This document shows, piece after piece, positions 23,489-35,201 of a stretch of DNA of 64,000 nt (position 1 is its first letter; every line of letters begins with the position of its first letter). The notes below the pieces were generated by a model. That model had not been told where the DNA came from. It saw only the letters and a list, made by a program, of their open reading frames with translations, and did not search any database. The DNA is from Mikania micrantha (Eukaryota > Streptophyta > Magnoliopsida > Asterales > Asteraceae), in assembly GCA_009363875.1 (NCBI GenBank), contig CM018693.1:72896986-72960985 (forward strand), read 5' to 3'. Both the position numbers and the translations under genes were made by a program.

Positions 23489-24735
23489 TGTAACAACCCA
23501 TTTTGGTGAATTATTATAAGTAAAATGTAATTGGATTATAAATTATGTTTTACTTTAATTGATGGGTGTTTTATAATATTTAACTATCCTAAACATTTAA
23601 ATATTTGATTTAAAATATAACATATGGTGGTGTTAACTAAATTATCTAAGTTAGTCATAATTAGTTAGTTTTAACTTGTAATTGAGAGGTTATAAGTGTA
23701 AATAGCTGAAACTTAAATAACAAAGGGGTTCTATAAAATTGGGGCTGGTCAAAATTGGTCATAAGACCATTTCTCGGGTGGGTGTCGACATGCAGAAGGG
23801 AGACCAAGGAGAAAAACCCAGAAATTCAAAAGAGTGATCAAATTGGTGATCTATTCATGATCTGATCTTGAATGCAAGCTTGAATTAGAGTTCTTCTTGC
23901 ATCAAACTACATCTAAGTAAGATTTTTGGGTGATTAGGGTGTAAATTTCGTGGGTCACCATTGGGGGTGTGGGTTTGATGGGTGATTAGTACAACACTAT
24001 TGGTGTGGTCTACTTAACTTGAGAAATCTTGTGGAATAAGATTTCAATAATGTTTTGGGTAGAAACGACCCGTTAGTAAATTGTTTGACATTATGATCAT
24101 GATGGTTATAAATTGTTGATTTAAGGTGATTAGTATGTTTATATGGTGTTATATAATGTTTATGGGGGTATTGGAAGGGTCGGGAATGAGCGGAGCGGGT
24201 CGAGACGGGTCAAAACATCAAAAATGGTCGTACAGGGTGTGCTAGGCGTATCATACGCAAGGGCGGGCGTATGATACGCCACCTACAGCTCAAATTAACA
24301 AATTTTTCTTTGATACGCAACCAAATACGCTGACCAATACGCCGGGTGCTGATTTTGACCAAAATTGACTATTTTGGTCATGTAAGCTCGGTAGGGCGGC
24401 ATGGTGATCTTACTTAGTTCTAACGAACTAACGGTGACTTAATTTTGTTGTTTTCAGGCGAATGGAAGGGGTGAAAGCGATTGTGATCGGAATTCTTTGC
24501 AAGGACTCTGATCAAACGTGTTTTAGGGTTTAATCTTTGTTGGTTTCGAACAAAGTTTTTGTGAATAACTTTAAATGAAATTTGGTTGTTATATGTTTGT
24601 TTAACATCAAATATTTTGTAAAGTATTTGTAAAGTGGGGTGTTTAATTCATCTTGTTTGTTTGAAAAATTTGGGACCTATTTTAATTTGTTGTTTTAAAA
24701 CGCGTGTAACATGTTGATGGGTTTTGGGGCTTACA
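23489..24735 (+). repeat. 3' LTR of element C
   Basis: 1247 bp. Nearly identical to the 5' LTR up to 23983, then a 945-bp deletion relative to it, then about 9% divergent up to 24514; from 24515 to 24735 it has no match in the 5' copy. It ends GGGGCTTACA, followed by the target duplication CGAAA. Has a clean acceptor-like TTGTTTTCAG/GCGAATGG at about 24457, where the 5' copy reads TTTTCAAG. Confidence 0.8.
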
Positions 24736-24740
24736 CGAAA

Positions 24741-25876
24741 CCCTAGATCCAAGAATCATCAAATTCTTTCGTTTGTAATTTTGATTGATAGATAAATCAT
24801 GCGGCTATTGTTCCCCACTGTAAAACGAACACAAGGATGTAAAGAACACCTACCTAGAATTGCTATTGACTAGAGTTCGATAGAGAGGGAAAGAGTCATT
24901 CGTCCGAGAGATTCTTGGCCTTGATTCGCTCCCGTTTCAAGTTGATGTCAAAGGATTGTTTTGGCCAATTTAATTGAATTTTTATACACCTTTGGTTAGG
25001 ATTTAAATTCCGGTCGTTGTTCATCTATTTGGAAATGATTTACGTGTTCATGAGCTGTTAATTGGTAATAACTATTGATTGAAATCAATTGCGCATTTCA
25101 ATACATGCCATATATGGGTTTGATTAGCTGTAATACTGCTGGAATCGACGGGAATGGATTCTGGGTCAAAAGAGACGGATATGGGAATTCATGGATGATC
25201 CAGAAGTTTTAACGGGTGGAGTGCCTATAACTTTGGGGGTTTGGCAATTTTAGTCCCATCTTGTTTTCCTTTTAATTAGGAGTTTTGAAATTGAAAATAA
25301 TAACCCCTCAGCTTTATTAAAACAATGTTTTCAAATTTTTATAAATTGAGTATAATTTTATTTAAACTCCATGACTAATATAAATTGGTTATATATTTAT
25401 AAACATCATTTTGATGTTAAATTTAAATTATAAAATTAAAACATAGTAATTTGTATTATTTACTTAATGTTTATGAAATTTATTTATGATAAAAGTTTTT
25501 AAACATTTTATTTATGAAATAAGATATTTTTCTATAAATTTTTATTAAAATTTAATAATTTAAATTTATTTGTTTAAGTTAATTATTTATAAATGAATTA
25601 AATCCTGTAAGATTTATTATAAATCTATAAACTTTAAAATATGTTTTTTGCTTCTATTTCCTTAATATATGTAATTACATATATACTTCATTACATACAT
25701 ACATATATATAATATTTTGCATTCTTATATATGTATATATATTTTGTATAATTATGTACACATATATATAATTGTTTAGGTATATGTGTGTAACATTTTA
25801 TAAATAGGAATTTCAAATGACATCATAAACTCTTTATTAAATATAACCGTTTATTACAAATCACAAGAATGTTACA
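24741..25876 (-). mobile_element. LTR B, right piece
   Basis: Resumes directly after the C target duplication: ...AAGAACCGAAA at 2392 continues as CCCTAGATCC here, matching the flow of the related LTR M at 59575-59600 (caagaaccctaac). Includes an AT-rich tract (25290-25870) and ends ATGTTACA at 25876, the reverse of an LTR start. No genes. A 'tttggcaattttagtccc' relic at about 25232-25250 resembles the foldback element at 34255. Confidence 0.5.
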
Positions 25877-26999
25877 ATACTTGAATTTTTTTTTCACAAT
25901 TGTAGCTCAAGTTTTATACCCTATGTCATAAAGCTAAAATCACATGTTCAATAGTTGCTTACATGTTCCACCCCTGTAGTTGGAATATATAGTTAAAACA
26001 AGGGGCTATGATGACTCATCTGGCTATGGACTTAGCCAAAGCCATTGGTGGATGAATGGAGGTTTGTGACTTTACGCGGGTACTATATGATAGGTTAACA
26101 CGTATTATAAGATTTGTTTTCCTGTTTAAATGTAGTTGTATAGATGTTTGGAGTTGTTTTTTTTATCCAAAATGTGGAGTTGTTAATAGTTTTAAGGTAT
26201 CAGTGGGTGACGTCCCTCGAAATTACTAATATTGACATTAAGGTTTTATGAGAAAGTTTACAAGTGACAAATTGTCAACGTTTCAGCATTTACCGATATT
26301 GTTAGTATCATTGGCCTCGTCATATCGATACTAAAAATATCGGTAAAAAGGTTTGTTGAAAATACTAAGTTGTGAACTTAATGCCAATATTGGCAGTGTC
26401 GGTATGATTGGTACCAATATTGCTAGTATCGGTGGTTGATGCCAACATTGTTAATGTCGGTGGGCACTTTGTGAACCGATATTGAAGATTGTCGATACTT
26501 CCTCTTAAACCTTTGACCGAAAATAGTTGCAGGTGCGTGAAAATGCCAAATCTATTGTTGTAGGGGTTTGTTTAATGTTTAAACAAGTTCAGAAGGTGTT
26601 TGAGGAGCAAAAGTCCACGGTGTGGTTCAAAAATGAATCGGATCTAGATCTCAACTTTACAAAGTCGATTTTAAAGATGGTTGGTTGCGGATGTTCGTTG
26701 TGGATGTGGTTTGTGGCCTTTTTCCAATAAAAAACAAAGAAAATAAAGAAAGATAGAGAGAGAGAGATGTGGTTTACTAGATATAATTCGGAGAGAGTGG
26801 TAGGTTGTTGTGAGAAAAAGTTTGTAAAAATGAGAAAAGATAAGAAGTAAATCTATATGTGCTTTTTGTTACTGCGCTCATAGCATTTGGTTGTTATAAA
26901 ATAAAAGTTTAGATTCAAAACTTGGATTTTTGTAAATATATTTTTAAAGCGTTTACTTTTATTAATTACGTTTACTTTCAAAGAAGTAGGTTTTCCTTA
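25877..26999 (-). mobile_element. LTR A, right piece (cut by LTR F)
   Basis: Continues fragment 1-712. Minus-strand order: weak TATA-like stretch (about 26890-26905), CT-rich leader (complement of 26745-26790), CGATATT/ATCGGTA-rich cluster (26210-26500), and a degenerate donor site (GATGAGTCATC near 26015) with the usual CCCCTTG after it. Its promoter-side end is not seen because plus-strand LTR F starts at 27000. Confidence 0.45.
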
Positions 27000-28503
27000 T
27001 GTAACACCCCAAAATTTTCTAATACAAGTTATTTGAATTTAGGAATGCGTATCGAATAATAAACTTGTACGAAAATAGACGAAAAATAAACTAAGTTAAG
27101 TTCATGAAATGGGTACTCGAATTGAATTTCGAGAACCCTAAGTTTACGAAGATCAGTACTCAAAAATGTCCCAAATTTCGTGTGCCAGGTTCATGGAATC
27201 AGCCTATATATATGAGTGCCTTGGGAAACATGCACACCTTTGGCTGGAAGGACATTCTCTCTCAAGTACATGAAGTGGAGTTCGAGGACTTCAACAATCG
27301 GCTGTAAATTACTCAAGAAGAAGAAGGAACACATGAGAAGCTACCAGGAGGATCATCTAACTACAAGTAAGCGATTTATGTGAAAAAGTTAGGGTTTTTA
27401 TATGAAAATGAACATACGCATAAAGCTCACACCTTTATGCATAAAGCTCGAGACTTTTCGGTTTTAACGTGTTGATAATGGCACAAGGAACCTAGAACTA
27501 GCTCCCTAAAGTCTTAGATAGTTTTCTGAGATGTTCTATGATGAAAACATGAGTACCAGAATAAGTACACGAAATGAGTACCCGAACCCTTCGTGAATTG
27601 GGTTTCGAGAACAAAGTTTCATGTATTGGGATTCGTGAACTATGTTTCAAGAACCTGCTTTCGTGAACTAAGATTCGTTAACTGGGTTTCGAGTACTCAA
27701 GTGTTTCGTGAACCTTATGGATTTAGTGTACGAGGGTACTTAGTGAACTTCAAGGGTTTCGATTACTTACCTAAGTTTCGAGAACTTGAACTTATAAGGA
27801 GAAACAAGTGAGCTATGAGGACTTAGAATAAATTCTAAGTCTAAGAATGGAATGTAATGAGACGATGCAATGATGTAGGTTCGGCTAAGAAGATAAGGAG
27901 CTACTGTCAGGTGAGTTCTAGATGCCCTATTTCAACACCTTACGTGTACTTATGTTTTGAGCTGACATAGATGTTGTTAGTATGTTTATGATATGTTATG
28001 ACACTATGTGCCTATGCTATGATGATGAATGCTTGATGTATGATGAAATATGCATGAGAATATGCTAAGTATGATGAATGCATGATAAATGAGTTATGAT
28101 GATGAATATTATGGTGGCATGATATGATGATGACAGTATGATAACATGCATTATGATGATAACCATGATGATAGTTATAGGATGTTATGATAAGATGCTA
28201 GGTTGTTAGGATGGAAGTATGATGTTATGATTATGATGCTAGCATGACATGCATATTATGCCATGATGTTACGATGTGATGATATGATGACATGTATATG
28301 ATGGTAGGATGTTATGATGATATGATGAAATTATACTAGCATAATGTGTTATGATAATTCCTATGCTAATAGGATAAAGATATGATGAAATGATGCTAGC
28401 ATGACATGTTTATGATGCCATGATGACTATGATGAATGACGTTATGATGCTAGCATGAAATATTACGGTGATTATGATGAATTATGATATGATGCTAGTA
28501 TAT
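27000..28503 (+). mobile_element. LTR F (plus), cut by LTR G
   Basis: Starts TGTAACACCCC. TATATATA at 27205-27212, then seven TTCNNGAA words at 27590-27784, then a donor-like CAG/GTGAGTTC (about 27914) followed by an ATGATG-rich stretch (27960-28500). Its beginning closely resembles the start of LTR G at 28504, so they belong to one family. No 3' end is seen, so F is presumably cut by G. Confidence 0.6.
27960..28500 (+). repeat. ATGATG-rich low-complexity stretch in LTR F
   Basis: Long runs of imperfect tgatgatatgatg, gctagcatgacatg and ggatgttatga units without a fixed period. The same kind of stretch is at 29090-29530 in LTR G. It lies just after the donor-like site in F. Confidence 0.7.
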
Positions 28504-29661
28504 TGTAACACCCCAAATTTCAATACAAGTTAGTTAAACTTACGATAGGGTAACGGATAATTAACTTGTAGGAAAGAAACGAAAAATAAAAGGTCATGAA
28601 AAAGGGAGTATTCAGAATACCCGGAGTTCACGAAACTGAGTACTTGAACTCATTTTGTGAACCCCATTTCGAGAACCCTATTTCGCGAACCTTGCCTATA
28701 TATATGAGTGCCTTGGGAAACGTGTTAACCTTTTTCTAGAAGCATTCTCTCTCAAGAACTCCAAGAGGGCAGGCTCGAGAACTTCAAGAAAAAGCTTTTG
28801 AGCAACCAAACGAAGGAGGAAACACACGGGAAGCTGCCAGAAGTATCATCTAGCATCAAGTAAGTGCACTGGGGTACTTAGGAAACTTCAAGGGTTTCGA
28901 ATACTAGCTAGTTAGAGAATTTGTAGTTATGAGGGGGAACAGTAGCTATGATGACTCAGAATAAATTCTAAGTATGGAATGTAATGAGACAATATAATGA
29001 TGTAGGTTCTTGAGTCTTTGCTAAGGAGTTCGGCTAAGAAGATAAGTAGTTATGCGTACTTACGTTTTGGGCTGACATACTTGTTGTTAATATGTTTATG
29101 ATGTTATGTGACTATGCCACGATGATGAATGCATGTTAATGAGTTATGATCATTTATGCATGAAGGTAAGCTAAGTATGATGAATGCTTAATGTATGATG
29201 AAGTACGCATGAGAATATGTTAAGTATAATGAATGCATGATTAATGATTTATGATGATGAAAAGTATAATGACATGCTATTATGATGATAACTATGATGA
29301 CAGTTATAGGATGTTATGATGCAAATCCTAGGTTGCTAGGATGAAAATATGATGTTATGATATGATGATAATGGTAGCATAACATGTATATGATACTAGC
29401 ATAACGTGATGTGATAAGTCTTATGTTATTAGGATAAGGATATGATGATATGTTGCTAGCATGACATGTTTGCAATGAATGATGATATTATGCTAGTATA
29501 TCATGTATGATGAATGGATGATGTTTCCATACTAGTTATGGGATATGTTTGAAGGATGCTCCAGTATTTGTACTGGGTAAGTATCAAAGTCAACCTGACT
29601 ATAATAGGGTATGAAAGTCAACCTGACTATAACAGGGTATGAGAGTCAACCTGACTATAAC
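28504..29661 (+). mobile_element. LTR G (plus), cut by LTR H
   Basis: Starts TGTAACACCCCAAATTTC. Three TTCNNGAA words (28627, 28668, 28682) stand within 70 bp upstream of TATATATA (28697-28704). A shorter leader follows, then ATGATG-rich DNA and, at 29575-29661, three copies of a ~28-bp unit containing aaagtcaacctgactataa. LTR H begins inside the third copy. No genes. Confidence 0.6.
29575..29661 (+). repeat. Three ~28-bp tandem units at the end of LTR G
   Basis: Units read gggtatga(a/g)agtcaacctgactataa(c/t)a with few changes. LTR H (TGTAACACC) starts right after the third 'ctataac'. Confidence 0.8.
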
Positions 29662-31500
29662 TGTAACACCACTGCCGGAACGGTAGTTTGGAAGTGAATA
29701 AAATCAATATAGATAAAGAACACACGCAGACACAATACTGATATGCTTAAACATGTTAAACTATGACAGGATACTATGTAGGAATATTAGTTAGAATATT
29801 ATTATGTATTAACGTATGTGAGGATAACCGAACTAAAACAGAATTAGGTATCGATACTAGAATATTAAACATAGAGTATATTCGTGTGGATGACGATTTG
29901 CATGAATATATTTGTAAGTTCAGCATTCTGAACGATATCTTATAATTATAAAATCATGTTGGAAAGTAACGTTGTCATCATATTCGAACGGGTGACGATT
30001 CGTACGAATACGTGTGAAAACGATACGATCCGGTGAAACAATAAAAATAAAAGTTTTTGAAATTTTAAAAATAAATAAAAGATATTTAGTTAATTTACTA
30101 GGAATAACCTCCTAAAATAATTTAAAATTGTAAAATTTTAAAACGTTACATAATATTACGCGTAACTACGAAAAACGACGAAAACGACGTGTTAAACCGA
30201 AACCAAACGAAACCGAAAACACCCGAACATACCCGGGCTATAAAATCCCAAAAACCTTTCTTGTTCTCTCCATTTTGCATATCACCTCCTCTCTCCTCTC
30301 CCAATTTCGGATTCTCACTCTCTCTACTCTCTTTCTAACTTCAAAACCTCTAACTTCTTCATCTCTTCACCAAATTCGACGTACCAGTAGTCAAAATGAT
30401 CGTTAGAATGAGGAGAACACAGAAGTACAAGGGATCGGAAGTGAATCAAGCTGGTTTGGTCTCAGTTCTAGAAAGAAGGTCGGTACTGTTAAGGGTTTTC
30501 TTCTTTTTGCACTGTGAACTTGCAAACCGACTTAGGCTCTTGAAAATGGTTAAATTCTGCACAAAATCAGTTTAGGAACTCTTGAAACAAGTTATTTTAA
30601 AGTTTAGGATGATCAAATGCGGCTGGGTTCTCTGTGAAAGATCAATATCGATGGAAGAAAGTTCATTAAAGAAATATCGATGGCACTGTAGATCCAGCAT
30701 CAAAACCATCTGGACTACTAGTCTCGACCGGGTCAAAATCGACAGAAACCTGCTTGAACATGATACTATCGAAGGCCTCCAGGTCTGGGAATCAATGGAC
30801 CATTGATAATAATTTTATCGATGGCCATAGGGGGCTGGAACTAGAACCAGAACCTGTCGATAGTATAGTATCGGCAAGAAGAAGGGGGATGTTTCATCGA
30901 TATTAACTCAGTTATGGCCATCGATATTACTCAACCATTGTCGATATTGATACCTGAATGTAATCCAAGTGTTTTAAACTTGGAATCAACTTAAAACATT
31001 CAAAAACGACCTCGTAGGAGCTATTAGAACATGGATGGGTCGATAAATGAACATTAGTGTTTTCAAGTGTGTTAGCCAATTTAATAGACCATCGATATTA
31101 AAGATTTTTAACTCAAAACATTTTCTAAACTAATATAACACATAAACCTATGTTTTTACAAGCGTTTGGGATTACAACACTTGAGATTTTGTCAAATGAA
31201 ACTATAGATTAAAATGTTAATATTGATGGTGGTCTTAAGTGATTTCATAAGTGCTAGACAAAAACCCTAGATTAAGTGTATTAACTTAGCATCTTTGGGG
31301 GATAATAAACTAAGTTTAGGTAATAAGTGGCATCAAGCTATAGACATGGAAGAGGCTATTAGTACAAATAATTAAAGACAAAATGAGAACTATGGAATTC
31401 AAAGAAACAACTAACTATATTGGGGCATTGACATTGAGATGTCAACACCCAACACTTAGAGTTTTCATTCAAGTTGGAAAAACATAAGTGTTTCTTTTAT
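29662..31500 (+). mobile_element. LTR H (plus), 3' end not resolved
   Basis: Starts TGTAACACCACTGCCGGAACGG and aligns with LTR N (59723 onward) over most of its length. Has GGGTGACGATTCGTACGAAT (29990-30009), TATAAAA (30239-30245), a CT-rich leader, the common block agaagtacaagggatcggaag (about 30420) and a CGATATT/ATCGAT cluster (30640-30970). The match to N fades near 31440-31500; no LTR end or target duplication is seen. No coding sequence: the longest frames are leader noise. Confidence 0.6.
30239..30245 (+). promoter_or_regulatory. TATA box of LTR H
   Basis: TATAAAA in the context gggcTATAAAAtcc, followed by a long CT-rich stretch (30255-30345). The corresponding segment is deleted in LTR N. 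Confidence 0.6.
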
Positions 31501-31520
31501 ACATGTGTTGTCGCACGAAT

Positions 31521-31625
31521 GAGTCATTCGTACGAATGACTCTCATTCGTCTGAATGGCTCTGGGGTTGAAAAGCTTCACTGATTATGACCTATTCGTAC
31601 AAATGAAGGCCCATTCGTACGAATG
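31521..31625. repeat. TTCGTACGAA palindrome cluster
   Basis: A perfect 22-bp palindrome centred on CATTCGTACGAATG (31521-31542) and a second 14-bp one (31612-31625), with diverged half-copies at about 31512, 31545 and 31592. The same core is found in LTR U3 regions (29990, 60122), so this may be the decayed tail of LTR H. Confidence 0.75.
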
Positions 31626-31639
31626 AGTACGTGTGTGTT

Positions 31640-34254
31640 AAAATTTTGATTATTTATTCTTTAAAAGTAAATCTTATCTTTGTTTTAAATTTGCTTATTA
31701 AATATTTTGGTGAAAATTTTATTAAAACAGTTATTATTTTATGTCGGGAGTATAAGACTCACGTATGCGTTTGTATAAATTGTCATCCACACAAAAGCAA
31801 CGATTGTCAAATATTCTGACATTGTTTTATACTGTAAAGATATCATTAAATGTATCAAGTCCAACAACATATCCATATGGATCGTCACCCATCTGAAAAT
31901 ATCGTTAGATCGGCACTCAAAATGTTATCCATTCAGGTTTGATTCATTGTTTTCCCTCACAAGACGTTTGTATTTTCATTTACTTCATGTTTATGTGATT
32001 CAATGGATTTCGTATCTGTCTTAGGAATTATCCGTGTAATTTGGTGCTCGTTATTGTTATCGTCACTCTCGCAATATAGTTTTCTCCGCTGTTTTCGTGT
32101 ACACCATTAGATTTCGGTACTAATTGTTGCACGTGTATCGGTTGTCACAAATAGCTTCACAACTATTTAGTAGTATTGCTTTGAAGTACAACACAACCCG
32201 TGAGTTTTTCTCATACTTCCTTCTCTTTATTTTGTAAATTTAGGGTTGTTACGCATGTCATTATTCAAAATTATTTAAATCTAAAGCTTATACAAGCTAT
32301 AGAAGCAAATTATTAGGTCTCCTTATTTTGTATTGATGTTATATGTTGAACTTACTTTGGTAACTATTGTTGTTGTTGTGAGCATTTTGGCATATTATCA
32401 TTTTTTTCTTTCTAAGCACACTAGTAGCCACTTAGATACTTTCTTCGCGTAACTTATGTCATGTGTAAAATGGGTGAAAGAGTGCTACCATACTTGTTTG
32501 TTGACATGCTTATTTCGATTCTAGAAGTCTAATGTTTACATTCTTATTATGTATACTATCAAATTCTATGAGGCTCACCAACTATTTATTTAGTTGACAA
32601 AAAATGTTATATTACATGTTTAACATATAAAATGAAGATTGGAAGATAATATTAGAATCTTAAACCTAGATAATTATATATAAAAAATTATGAAATTTTG
32701 TTATTTGTTGGATTTGGAATACTTTTTATTTGTTATTTTTGATGTAAGTTTGAACAAAATTAATATGGTTGAATAATGTATTTGAATTTTAAAGTAGCAC
32801 CATGAGCTTTAAAAAATCAAAAATCATTCTCGGGCGTATTCTACAAAAGTTTTCTTTAACAGTCATACTTTTAAAGTAGACACTACATAAAACATCTAGA
32901 ACGTTATTCAACACATTTTTACTCTACAGGTACTCAAAATATTTCCAAACCTGCACGGCACTCACATTTTGAATGTCTGTTGTAACTTCAACAAAGGTAG
33001 CAGGAGATTCAATGAAATGACATCTTTTGCTAACCTTTCGAAATTCAAGCTAGAAAGCTTTTTCGGTTTCTTAGCATGATTAGCAATAGCTTATATTTGT
33101 TAGTTACAAAAAGATGTTCACATGATATTTGAAGAGTATCATTTGTTGTTAAGATTTCTAACAACAATAACATATAATGCAAGTTAGAATGAAGAATATC
33201 GGTTTACAAAAAAGCCAAACAATAAACTTCAAACAAAAGTTTGATTGTAAAACTAACAGTTTTGTTGAAGCAGATAAACTTATGATTTTCACCATTGTTT
33301 ATAGAATCTATTACAAGGCAAATTTCAGACAATGTTTCTAATCTAAATATTTTTTAAACCAGAAAAAGTGTAAACATTGTTTTAAAATATGTTTTTAACT
33401 TGTAAGAGACTAACATAAAACATTAAAAAAAAAATTATAAAGTAGAATTATAATACGATAAACAAAGAAAGAAAATTTAAAATAGTCGTATAAGAAAAAT
33501 GCAATTGAGCCGAACAAGTGCACTTTTGGAATTAGCCTTCACTTGAAACAATACTTGAAAACTAGATCACAAAACATTGATTGTTTGCAGGAAAGTCAGC
33601 TTAAACTATTGTCGTTCATGTGATGTAAAACAAAGCAATTGAGCCATAAAATGAAACAATACCACCAACTAAAGCCGTAATGAATTTTTGCAAAGTTCAC
33701 TATCAATACGCCAAATTACTCCAATAGGCCTTGCCCTAGGTGCACAAACACGTCGTGTGCTTTGCGACCTCCTAACTACTGTTAAATGTGTCTTATTATT
33801 ATATTATAATATATTCCCATAACAATCATCACTTATAAACCCATAAAAGGCTTATGTTTTTCTTCATTGTTGGAATTTTTTGCCGAAATTTTTAACAAAA
33901 TCAATATATTTAATCATACATATTTTATCATCGATCTCTCAATTATCTCTGTCTTGCTTTCAACTCAGTTTGGTTTATTGTATCACATAGTAAACGCATA
34001 TATGATAAATATTAATTCTAATAGTGAAAATAGAAATAATTATTTTTACTTAAATTGGTAAATTCATGTTTTACTAAATTTTTTCAACAAAAAAAATAGT
34101 ATTCAAAGACGATCATTAAAGGTTATTCTAAGATGACTAAAATATGTATCATTTTCTTCAAGTGGTCCTTAAAATATTTAACCTTTTTCAGAACGGTTTG
34201 ATATTCTTAAAATTTAAATCATAATTTCGTTTTTTCTTTTACTAAAATGTCATT
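31640..34254. other. AT-rich intergenic DNA, nothing recognised
   Basis: About 2.6 kb with no credible reading frame, no LTR end and no RNA gene that I can see. Scattered A/T runs only. It marks the left edge of the gene island around the ABC transporter. Confidence 0.6.
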
Positions 34255-34545
34255 TTATTCACTATCGTTTGGCAATTTTTGCCATTTTAATCCCATAGTT
34301 TAAATTTTGTCATTTTAGTCATTATTGTTTCATTTTATTGTCATTTCCGTCCCTGTGGTTTGGTAATTTTTGTCATTTTTCATCCAAAAGTTTAAATTTA
34401 ATCGGATTAAAATGGCAATAAAATGAAAATCATAATAACCAAAATGGAAATAAAATGAATTATAATGACCAAAATTTCAAAATTTAAACTATTGGAATAA
34501 AATAACAAAAGTTGCCAAATAATAAGATTAAAATATTATTTTACC
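34255..34545. mobile_element. MITE-like foldback element upstream of the ABC gene
   Basis: Imperfect inverted repeat of roughly 280 bp. The left arm (tttggcaatttttgccattttaatcc..agtttaaattttg, from about 34265) is mirrored by the right arm (caaaatttaaact.ttgg..aaagttgccaaat, to about 34530). The unit is rich in ttttgccattttagtcc wording, a common dispersed element in eudicot genomes. No clear target duplication. It ends about 660 bp before the ABC gene start codon. Confidence 0.6.
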
Positions 34546-34998
34546 CTTTATTTTCTTAAGTGGTTTCACCTGTGGACTCTTCAAAAAGAAAAATCCACCA
34601 CATCATAAGATCGATATTCTACTAGTTTTGTTTGTTTCTTGTAACAAATGAAAAAGAGTTGGTCTATACTTGATTGCTTTTTATAAAATATTAACTAATA
34701 TTCGAAAAAGATGTTGTGTGAGAGCAATAATGAATTTTTTTAAAAGACAAATGAAAATTTGAAATGTAATTTGGATGACACCGTTCGCCAGTGTTCGCCA
34801 ACTTAACTTTATCATTTCACATGCTCTATGTCCATTCGAACAGAACGACTTTAATTATATTAAAAATGGTCTTCATTAAATTAATGATAAGCTTTTTACG
34901 TATTCAAATATAAATATTAAAGTAACACCAAAAAAAATAGAAAATATAATAATAAAAATGAGGAAACCTGCATAAAATATAAAATATAAAATATAAAG
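34546..34998. other. Upstream region of the ABC transporter gene
   Basis: AT-rich, 450 bp, between the foldback element and the TATA box. No further element recognised; a run of aaaatataa units (34975-34998) leads into the TATA box. Confidence 0.5.
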
Positions 34999-35006
34999 TA
35001 TAAAAG
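34999..35006 (+). promoter_or_regulatory. TATA box of the ABC transporter gene
   Basis: TATAAAAG, 196 bp before the start codon. It predicts a start near 35030 and a leader of about 170 bp. Several overlapping tataaa words upstream make the exact box uncertain. Confidence 0.55.
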
Positions 35007-35201
35007 GAGCATGACCAAAAATCAACATCTTTTCCATGCATTATATTTTGCGATACTTATGTACTAATTATTCATATTCAATTCTCTACACATATTTTCA
35101 CATATACACCCACCGCTCAATAAATCTATATATATGTGCACATATATTGAAACAAAACAAAGGGTGATTTCATATACATCTTCTACTATTTCTTTCACTT
35201 A

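Larger units (their letters stand above)
2393..24735 (+). mobile_element. Element C: Ty3/gypsy chromovirus, interrupted twice
   Basis: Outer plus-strand element of about 8.1 kb once the nested insertions D and E are removed. The ends are TGTAAC at 2393 and CTTACA at 24735, and the 5-bp target duplication CGAAA stands at 2388-2392 and 24736-24740. The order is LTR, gag, protease, reverse transcriptase, RNase H, integrase, chromodomain, polypurine tract, LTR, as in chromoviruses. The chromodomain wording suggests the Tekay/Del lineage. Stops and frameshifts in gag and pol make it non-functional. No tRNA-Met-type primer-binding site (TGGTATCAGAGC) is visible between the 5' LTR and gag. Confidence 0.85.

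Noticed and set aside
26527..26730. 67-codon plus-strand frame near LTR A
   Set aside because: It runs against the LTR orientation, has no recognised domain, and sits in LTR leader sequence.
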